Assembly: GCF_000412695.1 (NCBI RefSeq)
Contig: NC_021499.1
Location: forward strand, 4,898,001 to 4,962,000
DNA length: 64,000 bases
Source of the DNA: Pseudomonas resinovorans NBRC 106553
GTDB lineage: Bacteria; Pseudomonadota; Gammaproteobacteria; Pseudomonadales; Pseudomonadaceae
Reading direction: 5' to 3'
A program made the position numbers and the translations under genes. The notes under the pieces were generated by a model that saw only the letters and a program-made list of their open reading frames with translations, ran no database searches and had not been told where the DNA came from. Positions 10,364-20,792 of the stretch are shown here, piece by piece. Every line of letters starts with the position of its first letter. Position 1 is the stretch's first letter.

Positions 10364-10555
10364 TCAACCGGGCAGCGCCCGATTCCCCTCGCGCGGCAGC
10401 GCCTGCGCCGACTCCGATTCATCCGCCACCGGCACTGGCACCAGCGACTCGGGCCAGTGCTGGAATTTCAGCCCGGTAACCCGGTTAAGCCCTTCCAGTG
10501 CCCGTTGCGGCGCGCGCTCGTGCAGATGAATCAGTGTGTCTTTCCTGGTGCCCAT
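10364..10555 (-). CDS. Small conserved hypothetical protein, 63 aa
   Basis: Starting at the ATG at 10553-10555, which has GGGGAAGCAGG upstream, the product begins MGTRKDTLIHLHERAPQRAL and is 63 residues long. It has a basic N-terminal half with three His or Arg clusters and an acidic, proline-rich tail. No domain is recognised. An upstream in-frame ATG at 10612 would add 19 low-complexity residues and is less likely. Its location next to yihY suggests a conserved Pseudomonas small gene. Confidence 0.5.
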   Translation of the reverse strand: MGTRKDTLIHLHERAPQRALEGLNRVTGLKFQHWPESLVPVPVADESESAQALPREGNRALPG

Positions 10556-10690
10556 TGCCTGCTTCCCCTGGCCATCGGCTCGATGGCCTCTTCCCTGTAG
10601 TGCCATATCCATGCCAATCCCATAGCCCCGTCATTGCCAGGCCCCGCGCGCCTCGCAGCGCCCGGCTCGGTCGCCGACTGACGAAATTCG

Positions 10691-11911
10691 TCAGTCGCTC
10701 CCCGGCTTGAGCCATTGCGCCAGGCTGCCGCCGAACAACGCCTGCTGCTCTTCCTGAAGCAGCTCCAGCGCCTTGCGCAGCGGCGGATACCACAACTCGT
10801 CGAGATGCTCGGGCAACTGGTTCGGACGCGGCAGCGGCCAGGGCATGTGGGCGAGCAACTGGTAGAGGCTGTAGCCGCCGAGGTCGCGGCAGAGCACCCA
10901 GACACCACCACTGGCACGGCAGACCAAGTGCTGGCTCTCCAGCAGTTCCAGCATCTCCAACCACTCGTCTTCCGGCAGGTGCCAGCCGGCCCGCTGGACA
11001 TCCAGGTGGCGAACCGGCATGCCGCGCATCTGCCGATCATGGAACACCCGCAGCACCCCCATCAGCACCAGCAGGCGCGGCATCGCGCGACGGCGCCAGT
11101 GCCAGGGCGTGGAGAGGCTGCACACCAGCTCCGCGCCGAACAGCACGATGACCCAGGACAGGTATATCCACAGCAGGAACAACGGCACCGTGGCGAAGGC
11201 GCCGTAGATCAACTGATAGCCCGGGAAAAAGCTGACGTAGAGGCCGAACAGCGCCTTCGCCGCCTCGAACAGCAGTCCCGTGAAGATCGCGCCAACCAGG
11301 GCGTGGCGCACCGGCACCCGGGCATTGGGCACGGCGGCGTAGATCAGGGTGAAGGCGGCGATGCTGGACAACAGCGGCATGAAGCCCAGCAGGGTCTGGA
11401 CGCCGAGCAGCGCATCCGGACCGGAAATCAGCGACAGCGAGGTGATATAGGTGCTGACCGCGAATCCCACCCCCAGCAGCAACGGGCCCAGGCTGAGGAT
11501 CGCCCAGTAGAGCAGGAAGCTGGACACGCCCCGGCGCGGCTGGCGCACCCGCCAGATGGTGTTGAAGGCCTTCTCGATGGTCACCAGCATCATGAAGGCG
11601 GTCACCACCAGCAGGCCGACGCCGAACCAGGTCAGGTGCCGGGCCTGGGCGGTGAAGGCATGCAGGTATTCCTGCAGGGCTTCCCCGGTGGAGGGCACGA
11701 AGTTGTGAAAGATGAAGCTCTGGATCTGCTCGCCCGTGCCCTGGAAGGCCGGAATGGCCGAGAGCATGGTGAAGGTCACCGTCATCACCGGCACCACGGC
11801 GAACAGGCTGGTATAGGTGAGGGCCGCAGCGCTGTTGGTGCCACGATCGGCAATGAACCGCTGGAGCAGGAAGCGCCAGAATTCGACGATGTCCGTGAGG
11901 CGTTGGTGCAT
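10691..11911 (-). CDS. YihY/BrkB family membrane protein
   Basis: 406 residues. The YihY domain fills residues ~1-280, with the signature [20 protein letters not shown] and about six transmembrane helices. A soluble C-terminal tail of ~120 residues looks like a winged-helix-type domain, as in the longer members of the family. Early annotation as ribonuclease BN is now considered wrong for this family; the transport or other function is unknown. It is divergent from arsC (124 bases between starts). It matches PA0951. Confidence 0.88.
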   Translation of the reverse strand: MHQRLTDIVEFWRFLLQRFIADRGTNSAAALTYTSLFAVVPVMTVTFTMLSAIPAFQGTGEQIQSFIFHNFVPSTGEALQEYLHAFTAQARHLTWFGVGLLVVTAFMMLVTIEKAFNTIWRVRQPRRGVSSFLLYWAILSLGPLLLGVGFAVSTYITSLSLISGPDALLGVQTLLGFMPLLSSIAAFTLIYAAVPNARVPVRHALVGAIFTGLLFEAAKALFGLYVSFFPGYQLIYGAFATVPLFLLWIYLSWVIVLFGAELVCSLSTPWHWRRRAMPRLLVLMGVLRVFHDRQMRGMPVRHLDVQRAGWHLPEDEWLEMLELLESQHLVCRASGGVWVLCRDLGGYSLYQLLAHMPWPLPRPNQLPEHLDELWYPPLRKALELLQEEQQALFGGSLAQWLKPGSD

Positions 11912-12035
11912 TCCATCTCCTTGACGCGTTTCGGTCCGGACCGGCTCAACAGACCGCCAGCACCGCCCACGGTTCAGGACTGCGCCGTGACCCGGTTAGA
12001 ATAGCCGCCTCGACCAAGCCCATGCGACCCCCGAC

Positions 12036-13391
<1,356 letters not shown>

Positions 13392-13976
13392 TTCCTGGCT
13401 GGGGGGGGGGTGCTTCGCAGACTTTCGGGGGAAGTATCGGCTCATGCCGGATTGGCAAGTTTTTGTGATTGCCTTTGCCCGAGACTCTGCTTGCTGAAGC
13501 ATCCCTCTCCCCTGCCCCTCTCCCGGAGGGAGAGGGGTGACTTGTGCCTGTTGCCCATACCGGTCTGAAATGAAGCTGGGACGATGACGCCGCGCGAACC
13601 GCCCCTTCAGGAGGCCGAGCGGAATCGTTGTGAAACGGAGCGCAGCGAAGTAACAGCCGCAGGCTGGCCCGAAGGGCGAGCGCAGCGAGTCAGGGGGATG
13701 AGCGGCATGGATGCCGCGAGAGGCGCGCAGGGCCATGGATGGCCCTTCGCGCCGTGCCCCCGGAGCGACGATGTAGGGAGGGAACCCCGGCGCAGCCGGG
13801 GCCGGATGTCGGGGCAAGCCCTTTGCTTCCTTTGGGGCGACTGCCAAAGGGAGTCGCCCGGGAAGGCGAAACAGAAACCCGCAGCCCACTCGACAATGAG
13901 CCAAACGACACAGCTCCAAACCCCTTCATGCCGGACTGCCAATCCGGTTTAAGCCCTCAACTTCCAGCGCGCACCC
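13392..13976. repeat. Repeat-rich intergenic region between DUF2069 and hda
   Basis: This ~585-base stretch has no supported gene. It holds a run of ten G (13401-13410), a hairpin-like CT/GA repeat (about 13503-13541, CTCTCCC...GGGAGAGGGG), and a long GC-rich segment (~13570-13930) whose translations on both strands look like the spurious small proteins often called in Pseudomonas repeats. The part at 13866-13906 closely matches 54757-54798, and the CT/GA part resembles 54707-54743, so these are copies of dispersed repeats. Confidence 0.7.
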
Positions 13977-14010
13977 GAAAAAAGCCCGGACCAAGGCCCG
14001 GGCTTTTTTT
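13977..14010. terminator. Intrinsic terminator downstream of hda
   Basis: Stem AGCCCGG (13983-13989) and CCGGGCT (13998-14004), flanked by A and T runs, lie just after the hda stop. It should act on the minus strand for hda and can act in both directions. Confidence 0.8.
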
Positions 14011-14023
14011 CACTCGACTCCAG

Positions 14024-14728
14024 CTACCAGCCGAAGATTTCCTTGAGGAACGGAATGGTCAGCTTGCGCTGGGCCTGCAACGAGGCCTGGTCGAGGATGT
14101 CCAGCAAGTCGAACAGCAGGTTCATGCTGCGTGGACCACGGGTGAGGATGAAGCGCCCGACTTCGTCGGTCAGGTGCAGGCCACGGCGCGAGGCGCGCAA
14201 CTGCAAGGCCCGCAGCTTGTCCTCGTCGGACAGGCCATGGAGCTGGAACACCAGCGCCAAGGTCAGGCGCGACTTCAGGTCCGGCAGCTTGATGCCCAGC
14301 TCGCGGGGCGACTTGTCGGCCGACAGCAGCAGCTTGCGACCGGCATCCCGCAGGCGGTTGAACAGGTGGAACAGCCCTTCTTCCCACTGCGGCCGCCCGG
14401 CCAGGGCATGCAGGTCGTCGAGGCAGACCAGTTCGCACTGTTCCAGGTTGTCGAAGACCTCGGGCCCGTAGTGCACCAGCTCGTCCATGGGCAGGTAGAT
14501 GGCCTGCTCATCTCGTTGTTCGAAGCGCAGGCAGGCTGCCTGCAGCAGATGGCTACGGCCAACGCCCTCGCCACCCCAGAGGTAGATCAGGCTTTCGGTC
14601 CAGCCGGCATCGGCCTCGCACAGGCGCTCGACATAGCCGAGGGCCGCAGCATTGGCGCCGGGATAGAAGTTTGCGAAGGTGGCGTCATCGCGCAGACGCA
14701 CACTCAGGGGGAGCTGGATCGGTGTCAT
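14024..14728 (-). CDS. hda: DnaA regulatory inactivator Hda
   Basis: 234 residues, the Hda length. The N-terminal IQLPLSV resembles the sliding-clamp binding motif of Hda. The AAA+ domain shows a P-loop (GGEGVGRSHL) and Walker B (LVCLDDLHALAG), with sensor/box VII residues in DLKSRLTLAL. Hda with the DNA-loaded clamp stimulates ATP hydrolysis by DnaA and so limits re-initiation. It overlaps the permease gene upstream by 4 bases, so the two are co-transcribed. Confidence 0.95.
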   Translation of the reverse strand: MTPIQLPLSVRLRDDATFANFYPGANAAALGYVERLCEADAGWTESLIYLWGGEGVGRSHLLQAACLRFEQRDEQAIYLPMDELVHYGPEVFDNLEQCELVCLDDLHALAGRPQWEEGLFHLFNRLRDAGRKLLLSADKSPRELGIKLPDLKSRLTLALVFQLHGLSDEDKLRALQLRASRRGLHLTDEVGRFILTRGPRSMNLLFDLLDILDQASLQAQRKLTIPFLKEIFGW

Positions 14729-15819
14729 GCCGTACTGGGAGGGTCGTCTGGACCGCTACTCGACTGTCCGTAAAGGTCGGAAAGTTTATAGAAATCATGC
14801 GCATGGCGCAGCAAAACCATGATGATCGCCGCAACCGGCAGTGCCAGCAGCACGCCGGTGAAGCCAAACAGCTGGCCGCCAGCAAGTATCGCAAAGATCA
14901 CTGCCACTGGGTGCATGCCGATGCGATCGCCCACCAGGAGCGGCGTCAGCAGCATACTTTCAAGCATTTGCCCCACGGTGAATACCGCGGCGACCCCCAG
15001 TAGCGGATAGAGCTCGAAGCCCTGGAACTGGAACAGTGCGGCCACCAGGGCGGCACCGAATCCGACGACGAAGCCCAGGTACGGCACGATGCTGGCGAGC
15101 CCCGCCAGCAGGCCGATCAGCAGCCCCAGGTCGAGCCCCACCAGCATCAGGCCACCCGCGTAGATCAAGCCGAGGGCCAGCATCACCAGCAACTGGCCAC
15201 GCACGAATGCCCCCAGCACCTCGTGGCACTCAGCCACCAATCCGACCACCTGTTCCTCGCGGTTGCGCGGCAGCAGGCCACGCAGCTTGTGCACCATCAG
15301 GTCCCAATCGCGCAGCAGGTAGAAACCCACCACCGGGATCAGCAGCAGGTTGGCCAGCCAGCCCAGCAGCGCCAGGCCGGAGGTGGTGACGCCGCTCAGC
15401 AGGGTGGTGGCGATGTCCGTGGTTGGACCCAGGTAGCCGCTGACCACCGTCTTGAGCTTGTCGAAGCGCCAGAAGTCCCCGGGCAGCCCGAGCATCTCCT
15501 GCCCCCAGGGCAACGCGATGTGCTGCAGCCAGTCGAGCATCTGCGGCACCAGTTCGTAGAGACGGACCAGTTGGCGGCCGAGCAGGGGCAGCATCACCAG
15601 CAGCAGGTCCAGCAGGATCACCCCGAACAGGCCGAACACCAGCGCCACACCGATGGTGCGCGACAGGCCCAGGCGTTCCAGGCGGTCCACCAGGGGGTCG
15701 CCCAGGTAGGCCAGCAGCATGCCCACCAGGAAAGGTGAGAGCACCGGGCGCAGCTGGTAGAACAGCCACCCCAGGAACAGCAAGCCGGCCAGCCAGACCC
15801 AGCGGCGCGAATCGGTCAT
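14725..15819 (-). CDS. AI-2E/PerM family transporter
   Basis: 364 residues with about eight membrane helices. The N-terminal part (WVWLAGLLFLGWLFYQLRPVLSPFLVGMLLAYLGDPL) and the C-terminal VIFAILAGGQLFGFTGVLLALP are typical of the PF01594 family. Family members have been linked to AI-2 export or Na+/H+ exchange, but the substrate here is open. The stop overlaps the hda start by 4 bases, an arrangement conserved in pseudomonads. Confidence 0.88.
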   Translation of the reverse strand: MTDSRRWVWLAGLLFLGWLFYQLRPVLSPFLVGMLLAYLGDPLVDRLERLGLSRTIGVALVFGLFGVILLDLLLVMLPLLGRQLVRLYELVPQMLDWLQHIALPWGQEMLGLPGDFWRFDKLKTVVSGYLGPTTDIATTLLSGVTTSGLALLGWLANLLLIPVVGFYLLRDWDLMVHKLRGLLPRNREEQVVGLVAECHEVLGAFVRGQLLVMLALGLIYAGGLMLVGLDLGLLIGLLAGLASIVPYLGFVVGFGAALVAALFQFQGFELYPLLGVAAVFTVGQMLESMLLTPLLVGDRIGMHPVAVIFAILAGGQLFGFTGVLLALPVAAIIMVLLRHAHDFYKLSDLYGQSSSGPDDPPSTA

Positions 15820-15916
15820 CTCGGGCCCTCATCCTTGCGCAACGATATTTCCGCAACCCGTCCCGGCCGTCTCCGGCCAGGAGGCGAGACACGCTGAAGC
15901 GGCTGGTCCATGCCCA

Positions 15917-16951
15917 CTACCAGTGGAAGCGCAGCAGGTTGTCGCGCGGCACCACCAGAGGCGCCTGCGCCGGCGCGCCCTGCGGATCGGCGGAAGCGAC
16001 CGGTGCCTCGGGCGCCGACTCCTGGAGCCCGGCCAGGCCCAGTTGGGCCCGCAGTTGCTCCGGGCTGGCGTTGACCTGGTACTCCAGGCGATCGCCTTCG
16101 ACCCGGGTCAGCCGTGCGCCGAATGGCTCCAGCAGGCGCGACAGCTCGGCGTAGCGCGCCAGGTTGGCGCCCTGCACTTCCAGCGCCAGGTTCTGGCCGG
16201 CACCAGGAGCCGACACGAAGCGTGTCGCCAGGCGCTGGCTCACGGCGGCCATCACCGCATCGGCCACGGCGGCGCTGTCGGCGCCCTCGGCGGTGCCTTG
16301 CTCGCGAGTGTCGCCCAGCCACAGGCGCCATTGGGCTTGCCACCTGCCGTCGGCCTCGCTGGCATCCACCGCCAGCAGGGCGTCGGCGTCGTAGCGTTCG
16401 GAGGCCTGGGTCAGGGCACCGGGCTGTGCCGAGGTGAGTTGTTCAGGTGTCGCCAGCAGTTGCTCGTTCAGGTCAGCCAATGGCAGGCGCAGCGGCAGGC
16501 CACGGTTCTGCGCGGCCTGCCGCAGGGGCGCCGCGGCGTCCTGGCCGTCACCCACCAGGTTGCTGCCTTCGGCGGCGCGATTCAGCCACCAGGCCAGCAC
16601 GGCCGGGCGATTGGCGCTCCACAGCGGGATACCGGCCTGGCGCAGGGCACGCTCGGTGGAAATCGGGTCGAAATCCACCACCAGGGCCTGCCCTTCGTAC
16701 CCGTACTGACTGATTACCTGCTGCGGGTCCTTGCGCAGTGCGTCGAGGGCCGGGTTCTGGGCTGCCTTGGGGTCGCCGGAGAGGCGCAGCACCAGGGTGT
16801 CCAGGGCACGGACGAGTGCCTGGGTGCGTTCCTCCGGCTGCTGGGAGCTGACCGGTTCGCGAACCTGGTAGAGGTTGTTGACCGTTTCGGCATGGGCCGT
16901 GAGGCCGAGCAGCGTAAGACAGAGCAGGAAGGATTGAGCGATCAGGCGCAT
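15917..16951 (-). CDS. DUF2066 domain secreted protein
   Basis: 344 residues from ATG at 16951 (MRLIAQSFLLCLTLLGLTAHA), a clear Sec signal peptide. The upstream in-frame start at 16993 would bury that signal. The rest is a periplasmic domain rich in Ala and Gln; its C-terminus is low-complexity (Ala/Pro) and ends LLRFHW. The function of the family is not known. The gene is divergent from purM, with ~230 bases between, as with PA0946. Confidence 0.82.
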   Translation of the reverse strand: MRLIAQSFLLCLTLLGLTAHAETVNNLYQVREPVSSQQPEERTQALVRALDTLVLRLSGDPKAAQNPALDALRKDPQQVISQYGYEGQALVVDFDPISTERALRQAGIPLWSANRPAVLAWWLNRAAEGSNLVGDGQDAAAPLRQAAQNRGLPLRLPLADLNEQLLATPEQLTSAQPGALTQASERYDADALLAVDASEADGRWQAQWRLWLGDTREQGTAEGADSAAVADAVMAAVSQRLATRFVSAPGAGQNLALEVQGANLARYAELSRLLEPFGARLTRVEGDRLEYQVNASPEQLRAQLGLAGLQESAPEAPVASADPQGAPAQAPLVVPRDNLLRFHW

Positions 16952-17181
16952 GGCGGACTCTCTAGGGGCGAACAGGTGCAGCATAGGCCGCAATCTAAGG
17001 GCTATACCTTAATCAGCTGCCTGGCACTGAGCAACGCGGGCGTTTTTCGCGACTTTTATCCAGGGGCCGACCGCTGCCGATGGCCGCTACCGGGCAAGCC
17101 TGATAAAATCGCGCGCCTTCGCAAACCGGCAGCCAGACTTGCCGGTCGATCCTCGAATTCCCCCCCTATAGGCCTGGATTT

Positions 17182-18240
17182 ATGAGCAAGCAACCCTCCC
17201 TGAGCTACAAGGACGCCGGTGTAGACATCGACGCTGGTGAAGCCCTGGTCGAACGCATCAAAGGCGTGGCCAAGCGTACCGCGCGCCCGGAAGTGATGGG
17301 CGGACTGGGCGGCTTCGGCGCCCTCTGCGAGATCCCGGCCGGCTACAAGCAGCCGGTCCTGGTATCCGGCACCGACGGCGTCGGCACCAAGCTGCGCCTG
17401 GCGCTGAACCTGAACAAGCACGACAGCATCGGCCAGGACCTGGTGGCCATGTGCGTGAACGACCTGGTGGTCTGCGGCGCCGAGCCGCTGTTCTTCCTCG
17501 ACTACTACGCCACTGGCAAGCTCAACGTCGACGTGGCCGCTACCGTGGTAACCGGTATCGGCGTCGGCTGCGAACTGGCCGGCTGCTCCCTGGTGGGCGG
17601 TGAAACCGCCGAAATGCCGGGCATGTACGAAGGCGAAGACTACGACCTGGCCGGCTTCTGCGTCGGCGTGGTGGAAAAGGCCGAGATCATCGACGGCTCC
17701 AAGGTACGCACCGGCGACACCCTGATCGCCCTGCCCTCCTCCGGCCCGCACTCCAACGGCTACTCGCTGATCCGCAAGATCATCGAAGTCAGCGGCGCCG
17801 ACATCGAGCAGGTACAGCTCGACGGCAAGCCCCTGGCCGACCTGCTGATGGCGCCGACCCGCATCTACGTCAAGGCGCTGCTGCAACTGATCAAGGAAAC
17901 CGGCGCGGTGAAGGCCATGGCCCACATCACCGGCGGCGGCCTGCTGGACAACATCCCGCGCGTACTGCCCGAAGGCGCCCAGGCCGTGATCGACGTGGCC
18001 AGCTGGACCCGTCCGGCGGTCTTCGACTGGCTGCAACAGCAAGGCAACGTCGACGAGACCGAAATGCACCGCGTGCTGAACTGCGGCGTGGGCATGGTCA
18101 TCTGCGTGGCCCCCGAGCAGGCCGAAGCCGCGCTCAAGGTCCTGCGCGCCGCTGGCGAGCAGCCCTGGGTCATCGGTGAAATCGCCGCGGCCGCCGAAGA
18201 CGCCCCGCGCGTCGTGCTGAACAACCTGAAAAGCCACTGA
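17182..18240 (+). CDS. purM: Phosphoribosylformylglycinamidine cyclo-ligase
   Basis: 352 residues, the normal AIR synthetase length. Conserved segments [12 protein letters not shown] at the N-terminus, [31 protein letters not shown] and [16 protein letters not shown] are complete. It converts FGAM to AIR with ATP, step five of purine synthesis. It overlaps purN by 1 base (TGATG), so the genes are coupled. It is divergent from the DUF2066 gene. Confidence 0.97.
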   Translation: MSKQPSLSYKDAGVDIDAGEALVERIKGVAKRTARPEVMGGLGGFGALCEIPAGYKQPVLVSGTDGVGTKLRLALNLNKHDSIGQDLVAMCVNDLVVCGAEPLFFLDYYATGKLNVDVAATVVTGIGVGCELAGCSLVGGETAEMPGMYEGEDYDLAGFCVGVVEKAEIIDGSKVRTGDTLIALPSSGPHSNGYSLIRKIIEVSGADIEQVQLDGKPLADLLMAPTRIYVKALLQLIKETGAVKAMAHITGGGLLDNIPRVLPEGAQAVIDVASWTRPAVFDWLQQQGNVDETEMHRVLNCGVGMVICVAPEQAEAALKVLRAAGEQPWVIGEIAAAAEDAPRVVLNNLKSH

Positions 18241-18890
18241 TGGCCGCACGCTGTGATGTAGTGGTGCTGATCTCCGGCTCCGGCAGCAATCTGCAGGCGC
18301 TGATCGACAGCACCACCGGCGGCGACCATCCGGCACGCATCCGCGCGGTGATTTCCAACCGCGCCGATGCCTACGGCCTGGAACGGGCGAAGATCGCCGG
18401 CATCGAGACCCGGGTACTGGACCACAAGGCCTTCGCCGACCGCGAAGCCTTCGACGCCGCCTTGGTGCAAGCCATCGATGCCTACGCGCCCCAACTGGTG
18501 GTACTGGCCGGTTTCATGCGGATCCTCACCCCCGGATTCGTGCGCCACTACCAGGGCCGCCTGCTGAACATTCATCCCTCGCTGTTGCCCAAGTACAAGG
18601 GCCTGCACACCCACCAGCGCGCACTGGAAGCCGGAGACGCGGAGCATGGCTGCAGCGTGCACTTCGTCACCGAAGAACTCGATGGTGGCCCTCTGGTGGT
18701 ACAGGCCCTTATCCCGGTAGAGTCGAACGACACGCCGGAAAGCCTGGCCCAGCGGGTTCATGTACAGGAACACCGCATTTATCCGCTGGCCATGCGCTGG
18801 TTTGCCGAAGGCAGACTGCGCCTGGGCCCGAGCGGCGCCGAACTGGATGGACAAAGGTTGCCCCCATCGGGGCAACAACTGCGTAACTAG
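18240..18890 (+). CDS. purN: Phosphoribosylglycinamide formyltransferase
   Basis: 216 residues of the GART fold. The GAR binding loop is LISGSGSNLQAL, the catalytic Asn-His-Asp set is visible in LLNIHPSLLPKYKG and HFVTEELDGG. It transfers a formyl group from 10-formyl-THF to GAR, step three of purine synthesis. It starts inside the purM stop codon and is followed after 11 bases by the DUF3108 gene. Confidence 0.97.
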   Translation: MAARCDVVVLISGSGSNLQALIDSTTGGDHPARIRAVISNRADAYGLERAKIAGIETRVLDHKAFADREAFDAALVQAIDAYAPQLVVLAGFMRILTPGFVRHYQGRLLNIHPSLLPKYKGLHTHQRALEAGDAEHGCSVHFVTEELDGGPLVVQALIPVESNDTPESLAQRVHVQEHRIYPLAMRWFAEGRLRLGPSGAELDGQRLPPSGQQLRN

Positions 18891-18901
18891 GAGATTCGCC
18901 A

Positions 18902-19612
18902 ATGCGTCGCGCCTTGCTGTTGCTCCTCGCCCTTTCTACCCTCCCCGCCGTGGCGGCCGAGCTGAAACCCTTCGAGGCCAGCTACACCGCCGACTGGAAG
19001 CAGCTGCCGGTCAGCGGTACCGCCGGCCGCAGCCTGAAGCAGCTCGACAACGGTCGCTGGGAACTGGACTTCGAAGCTTCGATGCTGGTGGCCAGCTTGA
19101 GCGAAGTGAGCACCTTCCGCGTCGAGAACAATGCATTCCTGCCCCTGACCTACCGCTTCAAGCGCAGCGGCCTCGGCAAGAGCAAGCAGGTGGAGTTCGA
19201 CTTCGACTGGACCCAGAAGCAGATCATCGGCACCGACCGCGGCAACCAGGTGCGCCTGCCCCTGAACCGTGGCCTGCAGGACAAGTCCACCTACCAGCTG
19301 GTGCTCCAGCATGACGTCGCCGACGGCAAGAAGAGCATGAGCTACCAGGTGGTCGACGGTGACGAGATCGAGACCTACGACTTCCGCGTACTGGGCGAAG
19401 AACGCGTGGAGACCGAAGCCGGTGCGGTGGACGCGATCAAGGTCGAGCGCGTGCGCGACCCCACCCAGAGCAACCGCAAGACCGTGCTCTGGTTCGCCAA
19501 GGACTGGGACTACCTGCTCGTCCGCCTGCAACAGGTGGAAAAGGACGGCAAGGAGTACGTGATCATGCTCAAGGACGGCACGGTGGACGGCAAATCGGTG
19601 AAAGGCCAGTAG
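18902..19612 (+). CDS. DUF3108 periplasmic protein
   Basis: 236 residues with a signal peptide (MRRALLLLLALSTLPAVAA). The mature part is a beta-rich domain starting FEASYTADWKQLPVSG, characteristic of DUF3108; it resembles lipid-binding barrels in fold class, but no ligand is known. It is the third gene of the purMN unit (11-base gap) with its own SD (AGGAG). Same order as PA0943. Confidence 0.83.
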   Translation: MRRALLLLLALSTLPAVAAELKPFEASYTADWKQLPVSGTAGRSLKQLDNGRWELDFEASMLVASLSEVSTFRVENNAFLPLTYRFKRSGLGKSKQVEFDFDWTQKQIIGTDRGNQVRLPLNRGLQDKSTYQLVLQHDVADGKKSMSYQVVDGDEIETYDFRVLGEERVETEAGAVDAIKVERVRDPTQSNRKTVLWFAKDWDYLLVRLQQVEKDGKEYVIMLKDGTVDGKSVKGQ

Positions 19613-19631
19613 TCGCTACCCCCTCCACAAG

Positions 19632-19658
19632 AAACCGGGCCGAGCGCTCGGTTTTTTT
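19632..19658 (+). terminator. Intrinsic terminator after the purMN-DUF3108 operon
   Basis: AAACCG (19632-19637) pairs with CGGTTT (19649-19654), with an inner palindrome CCGAGCGCTCGG (19640-19651) as alternative stem, followed by a run of seven T. Confidence 0.8.
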
Positions 19659-19768
19659 ATGGGTTTTTGTCCCGTCGCAACGGGCGAAACAGGCTGATAC
19701 TTGAAGGGAAGCCCGGGCGCGTCGACTGCGCCTATGCTGTCCATCTGTCCGCCGCAGAGGAAACCACC

Positions 19769-20044
19769 ATGATCCAGGACTACCAGCCGCTCTCCTGTGA
19801 CCTTTACGACTACATCGAGATCGCCTGCCTGCATCGCTACCAGCTGCACATCGAACTGGTCGGCGGCGCCCGCCTGGACGCCCGCGCCATGACCACGCTG
19901 ACGACGCCCGACAAGGAGGAGTTCCTGCTGGTGCAGAACGAGGGCGGCCAGGAACGCCTGCGCCTGGACCAGATAACGGCGATCACGCCGCTGACCGAGG
20001 GCGCGAGTTTCGGGCGGGTGCTGCTGGGGAATCAGATCTGCTGA
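19769..20044 (+). CDS. rof: Rho-binding antiterminator (Rof/YaeO family)
   Basis: 91 residues from ATG at 19769, which has GAGG 8 bases upstream; the frame is open further up but unlike the family. It begins MIQDYQPLSCDLYDYIEIAC, followed by HRYQLHIELVGG and a final GRVLLGNQIC, matching the small Sm-like Rof fold. E. coli Rof binds Rho and blocks its RNA loading; the same role is inferred here. It is flanked by a terminator upstream and repeats downstream, so it is monocistronic. Confidence 0.78.
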   Translation: MIQDYQPLSCDLYDYIEIACLHRYQLHIELVGGARLDARAMTTLTTPDKEEFLLVQNEGGQERLRLDQITAITPLTEGASFGRVLLGNQIC

Positions 20045-20099
20045 GCGCTTTCAGCTGCGCACTCGCTCCTACAGACAGGCCACGAGCCGACAGCGGCAC

Positions 20100-20180
20100 C
20101 CCGGATGCAATCCGGGACTCCGAGCACCATCCGGAGCACCGAACGTTGGGTTTCGCTTCGCTCTACCCAACCTACTCCCG
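20100..20180. repeat. Dispersed intergenic repeats after rof
   Basis: Contains a CCCGGATGCAATCCGGG hairpin (starting about 20100) and a segment GTTGGGTTTCGCTTCGCTC with CCCAACCTAC after it (about 20145-20174). Similar sequence occurs at 21646-21717 and 54815-54850. These are typical short inverted repeats between Pseudomonas genes. Confidence 0.65.
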
Positions 20181-20200
20181 GCCTCGCCGCTCGCAAAAGA

Positions 20201-20222
20201 AAACCGGGCCTAGGCCCGGTTC
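20201..20222. terminator. Intrinsic terminator after the DUF2058 gene
   Basis: Stem AACCGGGCC (20202-20210) and GGCCCGGTT (20213-20221). Read on the minus strand it is followed by TTTTCTTTT, so it fits termination of the gene at 20232-20771. Confidence 0.82.
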
Positions 20223-20231
20223 TTCATTGCA

Positions 20232-20771
20232 TCACCACATCAGGTCGTCTGGCACCTTGTAGGCCGCGTACGGATCGTCGGCATCCGGCTCTTCGGTCTG
20301 GGTGTTGAGCAGCACCACACGACGCGGATCGCGCTCCTGGATACGCAGCGCGGCGTCCCGCGGGATCACCTCGTAGCCGCCGCCATGGCGGACGATGGCC
20401 AGGGAGCCGCTGCTGAGCTTCTCGCGCATCAGCGCGTTGACGGCCATGCGCTTGACCTTCTTCTCGTCGACGAAGTTGTAGTAGTCGTCGGAGGTCAGCT
20501 TGGGCAGGCGCGAGGTTTCGATCAGTTGCTTGACCTGGGCAGCCTTGGCCTTCTGGTCGGCCTTTTCCTGCTGCTGGCGGTTCAGCTCCTGATCGCGGGC
20601 GGTCTTCTCGGCCTGGGCCTGGAGGGCGGCCTGGCGAAGCGAGTCGTCCTTCTCGACCTGGTTCTTCTTCTCCAGGCGCGTCTGTTTTTGCTGTTGCTTG
20701 CCGGCCTGCTTGACCTGCTTTTCGTTCACCAGCCCGGCTTTAAGCAGCTGGTCGCGGAGGGAAAGGCTCAT
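20232..20771 (-). CDS. DUF2058 (YaiL-like) protein
   Basis: 179 residues. The N-terminal half (about 20-90) is a long charged helix rich in Lys, Gln and Glu. The C-terminal half is a compact domain with LPKLTSDDYYNFVDEKKVKR. It belongs to the DUF2058 family, whose E. coli member YaiL has been reported as nucleoprotein- or ribosome-associated; the biochemical role is unknown. It lies 21 bases after mazG on the same strand, so it is in the mazG unit. Confidence 0.83.
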   Translation of the reverse strand: MSLSLRDQLLKAGLVNEKQVKQAGKQQQKQTRLEKKNQVEKDDSLRQAALQAQAEKTARDQELNRQQQEKADQKAKAAQVKQLIETSRLPKLTSDDYYNFVDEKKVKRMAVNALMREKLSSGSLAIVRHGGGYEVIPRDAALRIQERDPRRVVLLNTQTEEPDADDPYAAYKVPDDLMW

Positions 20772-20792
20772 GTCGGGGTTCAGTCTCTCGAG

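Noticed and set aside
10691..11911. Ribonuclease BN annotation of the YihY gene
   Set aside because: The product is a multi-helix membrane protein of the YihY family; true RNase BN is the unrelated RbnZ/ElaC enzyme.
13607..13942. 111-codon frame in the hda-DUF2069 gap
   Set aside because: Its translation resembles the spurious proteins called in dispersed Pseudomonas repeats, and part of the DNA recurs at 54.7 kb. No ribosome binding site or conserved domain.
13584..13952. 122-codon frame on the plus strand in the same repeat
   Set aside because: Complementary shadow of the same repeat; no start signal.
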